A stretch of DNA of 64,000 nt from positions 827,501 to 891,500 of the forward strand of contig JAFCIZ010000002.1 of NCBI GenBank assembly GCA_017871115.1, written 5' to 3'. Positions 54,495-64,000 of this stretch are shown here, in pieces. The notes under the pieces are model-generated. The model made no database searches and was not told the DNA's origin. It saw nothing but the letters and a program-made list of their open reading frames with translations. Origin of the DNA: Cunninghamella blakesleeana. Taxonomy: Eukaryota; Mucoromycota; Mucoromycetes; Mucorales; Cunninghamellaceae. The translations under genes were made by a program, and so were the position numbers. The stretch's first letter is position 1. Each line of letters begins with the position of its first letter.

Positions 54495-57400
54495 ATGCAG
54501 GCAATACATGGTATGGCTCATAAGCTTAAAGAAAAAGTGCTCCTTGGAGTTCATGATTTAACAGGGCAGTTATTACAAGAATCTACTCCAGAAGAAGATC
54601 GCGATGAAGCTGCTCTTCTTGCTCAAAGTCATAGACATGGTTCTTTTGCTCCCGTACGTCAACACGCTAAAGTGAAGTATTATATTGATGGTCATGATTA
54701 TTGTTGGTAAAAAAATTTATAAATAAAATAGAGCAAATAATAATAAAATAAATATAAATAGACTGAAGCAATAGGTTAATATATAAATATATCTATATAT
54801 ATTTAGGGCGGTATCTGAAGCTATTGAACATGCAAAAGAAACTATTTTTATTGAAGACTGGTGGTTGGTAATAAACATATATAAATTTATATATAGAAAA
54901 GGATGTGGTATGTAAATGTATTTTTTAACTAACCAGTATCTTTTATATTATTCCTTTGTTTTACTTTTTTAATAGACACCTGAGCTTGTAAGTAAAAAAA
55001 ACATTATCATTTATTCACGTGATATTCTTACAGAAATACTAAGCTTGATTATTATTGATGTTTTACTTATTGTATATATGGCTATTTTTTTTTATTTTAG
55101 TATTTAAGAAGACCACCTTCCCATTATCCTGAATATCGTATCGATGCTTTGTTAAAAAGAAAGGCTGAACAAGGTGTTAAGATTTTTGTTGTTGTTTATA
55201 AAGTAAGAAAAAGAAAAAAAGGCATTTGAATAAGAAAAAAAAAAAAAGATAATGTGAATCTATAGATATATTAATATATATTTATGTATATAATATATTT
55301 AAATAGGAAGTTTCACAGGCTATGACTTTAGATAGTAGACATACAAAAGACGCATTACAAAATCTTCATGAAAATATTGTTGGTAAATATTATTCATTAT
55401 ATATATATATATATATATAGGTAGAATAACTGTATATATAAAGTATATAGATATTAATGAAATCTAACTTTTTTTTCTTTTTTTTAGTGTTAAGACATCC
55501 TGATCATGATGTTGGTGGTACATTTTTTTGGTCCCATCATGAAAAGTTTGTTGTGATTGATAATCAAATTGCATTTTTAGGTGGTATTGATCTTTGTTTT
55601 GGACGATGGGATACTCATTCACATCCGTTAGCTGATTTTAATGGTGGTAAAGAAGGTTATGAAATGTTTCCTGGACAAGATTATTCCGATGCAAGAGTTC
55701 GCGATTTTGAAGATGGTAAATAAAAATCATATATATATATATATATTAGAGATAGATTTATTCAAATTATTAACGTGGTTTATTTTAATTTGCTTTATTA
55801 TTTTAAAAAATATAGTTAAAAATTGGGATCGTTTATTGGTTGATAAAACATCTGTACCTCGTATGCCTTGGCACGATATATCCTTGTGTGTGGTAATATA
55901 AGCTTATTATAATAATTATAATTATAACTATACCATTAGTAATAATAGATAAAAGGTGTCTTACTAATTAATATAATATTCATATTCATATTTATATGTT
56001 TATAGGTTGGGGAGCCAGTATTAGATGTAGCTCGTCATTTTTGTGAACGTTGGAATTTTGTAAAAAGTGAAAAAGCATTGGATAAATCAAAAGTGCCATT
56101 TTTACAACCTCCACTTGGCGGATTCAGCCGTCAAACTTTTAAGCAACCTATTACTGAAGGTCTTTTAAGATCAAGATCAACTCGATTCCGTCATGGTACT
56201 CGTGGTATTAATGGGTCATCCCGTGCTCAAGTACTTCGTAGTTCTGCCCAATGGAGCAGTGGTATTTCTTTAGAAGTATGTATTGATTATAGAAAAGAAA
56301 ATTATATTTTTATTAAAAAAAGTTGACTTTATTAATTTATTTTTATTTAATTATTATTATATATATATATAGCGCTCTATTCAAACTGCATATATCTCAG
56401 CAATTACTGAAGCTAAACACTATGTATATATTGAAAATCAATTTTTCAGTAAGTTTTTTGCTATTTTTTTTTTTTTTTTTTTTAATATATACTATATAAA
56501 TATATAAATGTATTTGTGTTGGTAGAATTTATCTAACGATTTTTTTTATTTTTATTTTTTTATTCAAGTTACTGCTACTGATAATGATCCAACATATATT
56601 ATTAAAAACCAAATTGGTGCTGCTATTGTAAAACGTATTATTCGTGCTCATGATGAGGGTGAAAAGTTTAAAGTATTCATTATGATGCCATTGGTGCCTG
56701 CTTTCCCAGCTGATTTATCAACTAAAGCTTCTCGTGATGCAAAGTATGAAAAAAATATCATTAATACTTAAATTTATATATATGTATATATTGTATTTTC
56801 TAACTTTATTATCATCGTCATATTTTTCTATCATTCTATCTATCTATATATTAATAGAGCTGTTATGCATTATCAATACGCATCAATTAGTAGAGGAGCT
56901 AAAAGTATTTGTGAAAGATTACGTCGTGCTGGACTTGATCCAGATAATTATATTCGGTTTTACAGTTTAAGAAGTTATGATCGTATTCATCAAAATAAAT
57001 TAGAAGAAATGATGGCTAGAGCAGCAGGTAAGTTAGTGATATGATAGTAGTCATGATGTTAAATAAAAAAAAGGATTATTCACATTTATTTTTTTATTTT
57101 TATTTTTATTTTTAAATAGGGTACACACCTGACCCTTCAAAAGTAACAGAAGCAGAAGTTGAACATACTCAAGTAAATTATCCACCACAGCAACCACAGC
57201 AACCACAGCAACCAGTCAATCATTATGAAAGACCTCATAAAGACCATTCTTTTGGTTCCTACCCATTCCCTCTTCCAAACCATATGCCTCATATTTCCCA
57301 TCATCATTTACCTCGTTTCCCAAATCCATTTAGCCAAGATGAAGATAAACATCAGCCACCTCCAGAACTATATCCTCCACCACAACCTCCACGACAAACG

Positions 57401-58511
57401 GTTACACCACCACCACCCCCTCCTTCTGGTCCATCTGATTCTATTTCAAAACATGCTATGAAAGGAGGTAATATTCATCAAGAACCTTGGTTATCTCAAT
57501 CTACTTTTACTTCTTCTGATACAACCAATAGTAGACATAATGATCCTGATAGACAAGAAGCTTCTGCTTATGTCAGTGAAGAATTATATATCCATGCTAA
57601 ACTTTTAATTGCTGATGGTAATATAATAATGAACACATGAACATATAAATATAAGTGTAATTAAAAAAGTAAAAAGTATTAACTGGTATAGGAACTATTT
57701 TTTTTATTTTATTTTTATTTTATTTTAGACCGTCTTGTAATTATGGGTTCTGCTAATATAAATGATCGATCTCAATGTGGCGATCGTGATAGTGAAATCG
57801 CTTTACTTGTAGAAGATCAAGATTTTATCCCTTCACATATGAATGGTCGTCAAGTAGGTTTAATATATATATTTAAAAAACTTTATATATTATACATATA
57901 TACTTATTTTTATTATAATTGTTTTTAAAGTATGAAGCATCTAGATTTGCAGCTACACTACGTCGTCAATTATGGAAAGAACATTTAGGTTTATTAAAAG
58001 ATCAGTCTTTAACTGGAGAAATCACCCAAAATATGTTACCTTTACCAGTACCACAATTAGATGAAACAGGTACTTATGAAGATCAATTAGTGGCAGATCC
58101 ATTGAACGACGCAGCATTAGATTTATGGAATACAACCGCCAAGGTTAATACTGAAGCCTTTAGGGAAGTGTTCCATTGTGTTCCTGACGATACTGGTAAT
58201 TTTTTTAATAAATAAAGACTACGGCCCTTTTATTATTATTATTATTATTAATGGATAATGATTGTATATCATTAATTCATTTTAATTTTTTTATTTATAT
58301 AGTTCGTAATTTAGATCAATATAAATCCTTTTATCCCGATCCTAATGTTATTACTATTGGTCATGTATGGAATTCAAGTTTAACAACACAGGACATTCGT
58401 AATCACCTTGGTAAAATTCGTGGCCATTTAGTAGAATTTCCTACTCATTTCTTGGAAGAAGAGGATCTTAAAGCTGATGCTCTTACTCTTACATTAGAAT
58501 TGTATACTTAA
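54495..58511 (+). CDS. Phospholipase D (two HKD motifs, no PX/PH domain)
   Basis: Fifteen exons, read as 54495-54706, 54807-54867, 54976-54987 (12 nt, TPEL), 55101-55202, 55306-55382, 55488-55715, 55816-55892, 56006-56275, 56373-56448, 56569-56743, 56858-57027, 57120-57617, 57729-57853, 57931-58195 and 58303-58511. HKD motif 1 is HHEKFVVID, followed by [16 protein letters not shown] motif 2 is [20 protein letters not shown], followed by [12 protein letters not shown]. Other PLD landmarks are [18 protein letters not shown] and YIENQFF. A Pro/His/Gln-rich insert of about 120 residues (57,170-57,560) separates the two halves. The enzyme hydrolyses phosphatidylcholine to phosphatidic acid at membranes. 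PX and PH domains of Spo14/PLD1 are missing, so it resembles the short fungal PLDs. Confidence 0.94.
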
Positions 58512-59073
58512 GGTATTTTAATGGTTATTTTATTTGTTTATTTGTTTATTATTATTTTTACTAGCTTATATTATATTATATTATTTAAATTTGTATTATT
58601 ATTATATTATTTTTATCATTATCATAATAATTTTTAAATGAAGTAAAAAAGGATTTGAAATCTAACATTATGTATATATAGCTCTGCCATGGAAGGAAAA
58701 AAAATTGATGCGTGTTCCTGAATTTGATAGGTCTCTAGATAAGGAAGTATAAATTGAGCACCTGTTATCATGTGATTAAAATTTAATGCGAGAGGATAAA
58801 AAAAAGCTAAAAAACTAAAGTTAATCGCATTTTTAGATTATCATTTTTTTCATAATAATAAAAATTGATAAAAAATATAGTGACTTATTTTAAATAATTA
58901 TTTCTATATTATAGAATTGTACTTCCTTTATTATAATAAAATGAATTAGTAATTAATGAATTAAAAGTTTGATTATAAGAGAGAAAAAAAGAAATTAAAT
59001 TAAGAGATGTATATAACTGAGTCTAAAAAATGAATATATATATATATACTGAATAGATTTTTTTTTTTTGAAT
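58512..59073. other. Intergenic, convergent 3' ends
   Basis: About 560 bp, A/T-rich, with possible poly(A) signals. No gene, repeat family or RNA is recognised. Confidence 0.45.
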
Positions 59074-61466
59074 TTATGAAGATAAAGGAGGCCATTGAAG
59101 ATCTACTTCCATTACGTCTAATTCAATTAAATCAGCATACTTCACATTCACAATAGTAGCAAGATTGGGTTTTGTACGACCTAAATCACCATGTACGAAT
59201 TCTTTAATATAAGTTCCTGCTTGGGTATTCATATAAACAACTGCAAAATGTGAATTTGTATTTTTTTCAGCTTTTTCCATTTTTAATGAATGGATTGTTT
59301 TTTCACGTACTGCTGCACCACGTCTATAAGTAAAAAAAATGATAACAGTAAATATACATGTTTTTCTTCTAAATTGCTTTTTTTTCTCTTTCTATATATC
59401 TTTTTTTATTTCCTCTTTTATTATTATAATGATCAATATTATTTACCTTTGGAATACACGGATAGGTGTTTTTTGATACGTAATGAATTCATTTTCGCCT
59501 GCTTTATTACATTTATCAATTATATCTTGAGTTAAAGGTTCAGATAACCATACTAAAGCTCTATATGTTTTACGTTTCTTCTCTTCTCCTTCTTTAATAA
59601 TTTTGGTATCATCTCTAATAAATAAATAAACAAATATAATAATAATAATAATATAAAATTTAGTGCATATAAAATAAGAGTAATTGCTTAAGTATATATA
59701 TAATTATATCACTTACGGTGATATGTTTTGTATTTGACGAACTTGAACAATATCTTTGTTTTTAGGTGATGAGTTGATTTCCAATTCCATTTGATGATAT
59801 TCTTCTTGATTTAAAATAGGACGACGTGGATTGACTAATTCACAGTAAAAGGGTCTACCAGTACCAAGCATACGTACATTAGCATCTTCTCTACCGGCTG
59901 TAACGAATTTAGTATCTTTTTTTTTTAAAAAAAAAAACAAAAAAATATAAGAAAAAAAGTTGAAATGATATATTCAAATCTATATCTATATCTATATATT
60001 TTAAATAATAATGATATTTACCATCGCATTTATGATACTTCTTGAAAATGTCTACAATGCATTCAGATACAGAGATATCAGCTAATTTTTTTCCTTTGAT
60101 GACCCATGGAGTTTGACTACATTCGCGAGAAAGTTTAATATATCGACCTAAAATATGGAGTAACAAGTAGTTTTAATATATATTTCTATTCCTATATATA
60201 ATTTAATTTAATTTATTTTCGCTTACCACCAGTATATGAAGAATCATGAGTTATATTAATTTCGTCAATATTTGATATTTCTGATTGTGGTAAAGGAGGA
60301 ATAGTAGTGATTCTATATAATAATAAATAGATTAATTATAAATATATATTTGTTAGTAAATAATTTGTATTCTTGTTCTTAATATAAATATTATCCTTAT
60401 TGATGCAATTCTTATTTTTATTATTTTTATCATATATATACCTTCTAGCTTCATTTTCATCCAATGCTTTTAAAGCTTCATTAATATTTTGTCTAGAATC
60501 ACCAATTGTTTTTTCAACACCACGTTTTCTAACCTTTCTTAATAATAATACAGGATCTTTTACTTGGGTCAAGAATAAATGCTCGGTGGCAGTTAAAGAG
60601 TGATGCATAATAAGATTAATATGAAGAGGAGCTTGCTGATTATAAGTTAAATTATTAATAGTAGTAGTTTCAGTATTGTTTGTTATATTATCAGAAGTAG
60701 TCGATGTTAAAGAAGATAATTTTATTAGTTCATTGGTGACAATAAAACGGAAAGGTTCTTTAGGATCCCGTATTCCAAATTGTTTCCATGCTTTCAAAAC
60801 ATTATTAATATCATTATGCTTATTGTTATTATTGTTGTTATTTTTCGACAATATTTTTTTGATATGACCTGTGTTTAATTGATATGAAATATGAAATTTA
60901 AGTAATTTTTCACGGTGGCTCATACTGATAGGTAAAGTAGCTGTCATGTTGAATGTTTTTGTTTCATATTGTTCTTTTTCTAAGCGATTCAATATTGGTT
61001 TAATAATAATATCACGATCATCTGCGTATTGCAAGGCTCCTAAACAGGCAGTACATACTTTTACTTTACTAAGTGTTGATCTTCCAAGTAAATGATCAAA
61101 GGCATAATCAAGTTCCTATAATATGTATATATCAACAATAAAAATAAAGTTATATAAATTAATACAATAATAATAAAATAATAATAATAATAATAGTAAT
61201 AATACATATTTAAATATTACTTGTTCAGAATAAGCATATAATTCATTATCACGACAATCTAGAAATCGTAAGATACAACGATGACAAGTTTGAGCTTCGC
61301 GTAGAGCTTTTATTATATAGTGAGTAATTAATACTGATGTTTCATTATTATTTGTATTCCAGTTTAATGCTGCTATTCTATTTTTCAAATCCTTTTCTAA
61401 CTCTAGATTCACTAAAGATTCATCAATAGAAGATCCAAAGATTTTGCACCAAAGATTTTTTAACAT
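59074..61466 (-). CDS. PUS10: tRNA pseudouridine synthase Pus10
   Basis: Seven exons: 61221-61466, 60442-61115, 60227-60312, 60022-60147, 59717-59915, 59447-59614 and 59074-59323. The N-terminal zinc-binding pairs are CHRCILRFLDC and VCTACLGAL, as in Pus10. An Asn/Thr-rich insert and a THUMP-like central region follow, with YIKLSRECSQTPWVIKGKKL. The catalytic domain has TAGREDANVRMLGTGRPF (the Asp of GRED aligns with the pseudouridine-synthase nucleophile), ELVNPRRPIL, KTYRALVWL, KTPIRVFQRRGAAVREKTIH and the diagnostic C-terminus TQAGTYIKEFVHGDLGRTKP, then LDVMEVDLQWPP. Pus10 makes pseudouridine 54/55 in tRNAs of archaea and many eukaryotes and is missing in budding yeast. GREDANVR has Asn where most have Asp (GREDxDVR). 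Confidence 0.94.
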
Positions 61467-62335
61467 TTATATTTATTAAGGAAGGTAAAAAAATCTTTTT
61501 TTTTTTTAAAAAAAAAAGTGAAAATGTGTGAAAATTTTTTTTTACCTTTTTATTTTTTAAAAAACGGACTTTACATTTTAAAAATTTAAAGGTTATATAT
61601 AAAATTATAATAGATAAAAAAGCATAAAAGTAAAAAGCAGAACGGTAATAGGATTACTACGAATGCATTATGTGATCCTTTTTGAGGTCCATAAAAGGGT
61701 ATAAATGAAAAATATATAATAAAGTAAGAAAAAGAAAATAATAAAAAAAAGAATGACTATACGATTTTTTGCTTTTTCAATATTATGTAGAAGAATTAAA
61801 TCTTTAACTATTATCAACGGTATTATACGAGCTGATGATATTAACTGTTCCCACTCAACTCTCTCTCTATTTTAATTGTTGTTATTACATATTTATTTTT
61901 TATTTCATATAATTTATATTAGTTAATAATTTCCAAAATGAAGGTGAAAAAAAAGATTTAAGAGGAAACGCGAAAAAAATATAGTTTTTTTTTCACTTTA
62001 TTTTATTCTCTCCCTTATAATAATTTGATTATTTTATTTAATATACCAACGGTTGGATGATGGAAGATCAGTATATAAAATGGCACTTGAGATACAACGA
62101 TTAAGAATGAAAAACAGAAAATAAAAAAAGAAATTAATTTTCCTTTTATAAGTCCTATATAGTCTACATAGTAAAATTTAGGTACAGAATTATAAAATAA
62201 TATTATACAAGTGTAATTTTTTTCTTTACATTATGCATTCAACATATTTATATATTTATTTACATATTTTTTTTAAATAAAATAAAATAAAAAACTAGTT
62301 ATCTATTATTCTACAGTGTATATTATTAATTTAAT
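61467..62335. other. Intergenic: PUS10 promoter and hydrolase 3' flank
   Basis: About 0.87 kb. A 40-codon frame at 61753-61875 is the only ATG-started frame of note; it has mixed composition but no recognisable family. Several poly-A/T tracts are present. No RNA gene is visible. Confidence 0.4.
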
Positions 62336-64000
62336 TTAATTTGTATTTTTCAAAATTTCAACCATAACCTTATTGAAATAATCTGGGGAATCTATATACA
62401 TATGGTGGCCTCCATTTGGAATACGAATCACTTTTGTTGGTACAGTCATTCCTTTTTGCGCCTTTTCAGCTGCTTTATAATCCATCCAATCTATAATATA
62501 TATATAAATAGTAATTTAGTTATAGACTATATCTCTTTTTTTCTTGTACCTTTTTTTTTAATAAATGAATATTAGTATTGTTATTATTTACCTTCTTCTC
62601 CATAAATAAATATTGTTGGCATTTTTAATTTAGATAATCGATGTAATAATGGTTTACGAGCATAAGCACCAGGTGCAAGGATTCCTGCTAAAGCATATTC
62701 ACCAGATCCAGTAGATGATGTGATTTGGTATCTATTTTTTTAAAAACATAAAAAAATAAATGAATAAATGAATAAATACAGGTTGTAATTCTTTGATTGA
62801 TACACACACACATATATATATATATATATAACTTACATGTAATCATACAAGTCGTGTTGTTCTTCTGTTGATAAATGAGCAAATCTTCTTGAAGCATATT
62901 TATTTACCAAACTATTTATAATAATAATAGTAAGAATGTATCGGTTAATACAAATATAAAATAGTATATTATTTATTATTGTTATTATTATTATTATTAT
63001 TACCTAGCACCATATGGGCCAGTCATACGAACTATGCTCATGACGCTTATATTACGATCCCATAAATAACTTGCCCACCCAGGGATTTTTCTTCTTGGAG
63101 CAGCCTGAGCTTGAGCTTCGGCTTGCATAGCATCTCCTATATCTTGTGCTTCATTTTCAAGTAATTCTTGTGGTGATTTATTTGATGGTTCTTGAACTAA
63201 ATCTCTAGGAGGTTCAGCAATACCAGCTGTTATATAATATAATATATGTAACTAATAAATATCCATTCACTTTTTCTTTTTCTTTTTAATATATATTTAT
63301 AATAATTTATTTTATGCCTCCACTTTTTTCATTTATTTATTTTTACCTGGTGAAACTAAAACCAATTTTTCAACACGTTCAGGGTATTTTAATGAATAGC
63401 AAGATGCAAAGTAACCACCCATTGAGTGTCCAACTAACGTCATTTTTTCTAATCCAACTGATTTTCTCCAATCTTCTAATGACTCAACAAAATGTTCTTC
63501 AACCTATCATTAAAATCGCGATAATAATAATAATAATAGTTCGTGTAAGTATATATAAATTCGTGTATTTCATTTTTTTTTTTTTTTATTATTATTACCT
63601 CTTCTACAATATCATCCCAAGTTTGTTTTGATTTCTTTGTAATTGTCCATTTTGGTCTAGAGCTTCTTCCCATACCCAACCAATCTAATAGATATAAAGA
63701 TTAAAATTAAAATTAATAAAATAAATAATTGAAAAATAAATATATAGATATATATTTATAACTATTAATTTTTATATTATTATTATTATTACCAATAGCA
63801 TAAATTTTCCAATCTGGTACTTGTCCTAATTCGTATAAATTTCTATTATTATTATATAAAAGCGTATAAAAATATAATGAAATGAAATGAAATAATAATA
63901 ATCAAATAGTAATCAATTAATAAAAGTAAGATAAAAGTGACAATAGTGATAATAATCAATGATGGTAAAGTTCTATTTTTTACTTACTTGTAAAAGAAGC
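62336..64000 (-). CDS. CGI-58/ABHD4-5/Cld1-type alpha/beta hydrolase (5' end outside window)
   Basis: Exons read as 63988->64000, 63793-63842, 63599-63684, 63347-63503, 63004-63226, 62837-62911, 62592-62731 and 62336-62490. Visible order: [20 protein letters not shown] then [11 protein letters not shown] (strand 4 and the oxyanion side), nucleophile elbow [11 protein letters not shown] with an active Ser, [15 protein letters not shown], a lid region rich in Glu/Gln/Ala, [14 protein letters not shown] (acid Asp), and [14 protein letters not shown] with the catalytic His and the HxxxxD motif found in the CGI-58 family. Family members include cardiolipin deacylase Cld1, acyltransferase Ict1 and human ABHD4/ABHD5. 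Having Ser rather than Asn in the elbow fits an enzyme. Lipid substrate is unknown. The N-terminus lies beyond the right edge. Confidence 0.88.

Noticed and set aside
61753..61875. 40-codon ORF upstream of the hydrolase gene
   Set aside because: Mixed composition and an ATG, but no recognisable domain, weak context and length within chance for this composition.

Overview
The window looks like nuclear DNA of an early-diverging filamentous fungus, most likely Mucoromycota. It is very AT-rich, its genes carry many short GT-AG introns, and intergenic DNA is full of A/T tracts and TA or TTA microsatellites. The gene set is fungal or eukaryotic: a Kre9/Knh1-type wall protein, Zim17, Utp5, Mtr4, Rvb2, Pus10, a WDR48/UAF1-like protein, phospholipase D and a DH-PH RhoGEF. 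The species assignment is inference; no rRNA or barcode locus is present.

Left part (1-30,980). In order: the 3' part of an RCC2-like beta-propeller gene that ends in a PHD finger; a bHLH factor; an IFRD-family gene; Zim17; a 5'-truncated, decayed LINE; a long empty stretch; the WDR48-like gene; a RhoGEF; a second empty stretch; a short ASXH-like gene; a 74-aa hypothetical gene; a GPI-anchored Kre9-like gene; and Rvb2 and Mtr4 sharing a 219-bp divergent promoter.

Central part (31,865-50,621). A nest of LTR retrotransposons abuts a tRNA-Lys(UUU) gene. It contains decayed LTRs, a solo LTR of a second family, and two almost complete Ty3/Gypsy (Metaviridae-type) elements of about 8.3 and 8.1 kb in the same orientation. 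Both have four ORFs: gag; protease-RT-RNase H, reached by a canonical -1 frameshift heptamer plus hairpin; a free-standing integrase ORF with its own ATG about 250 nt downstream; and an extra 3' ORF (ORF4) of unknown function. ORF4 runs through the polypurine tract into the 3' LTR. Element 2 has LTRs that look identical, a CTAC target duplication and open ORFs, so it looks young. Element 1 has mismatched LTR starts and looks recombinant. Divergence between the copies rises from gag-pol (about 98-99% protein identity by eye) to integrase (about 93%) to ORF4 (about 58% over the C-terminal part). This element family, with ORF4 and the separate integrase unit, is the best candidate here for something undescribed.

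Right part (50,686-64,000). tRNA-Lys, UTP5/WDR43, a phospholipase D with a 12-nt microexon, PUS10, and the 3' part of a CGI-58/Cld1-type alpha/beta hydrolase that runs off the window.

Several host genes serve RNA and ribosome biogenesis (Utp5, Mtr4, Rvb2, Pus10), but they are independent transcription units. Exon boundaries come from reading frame, GT-AG sites and family conservation, without transcript data.
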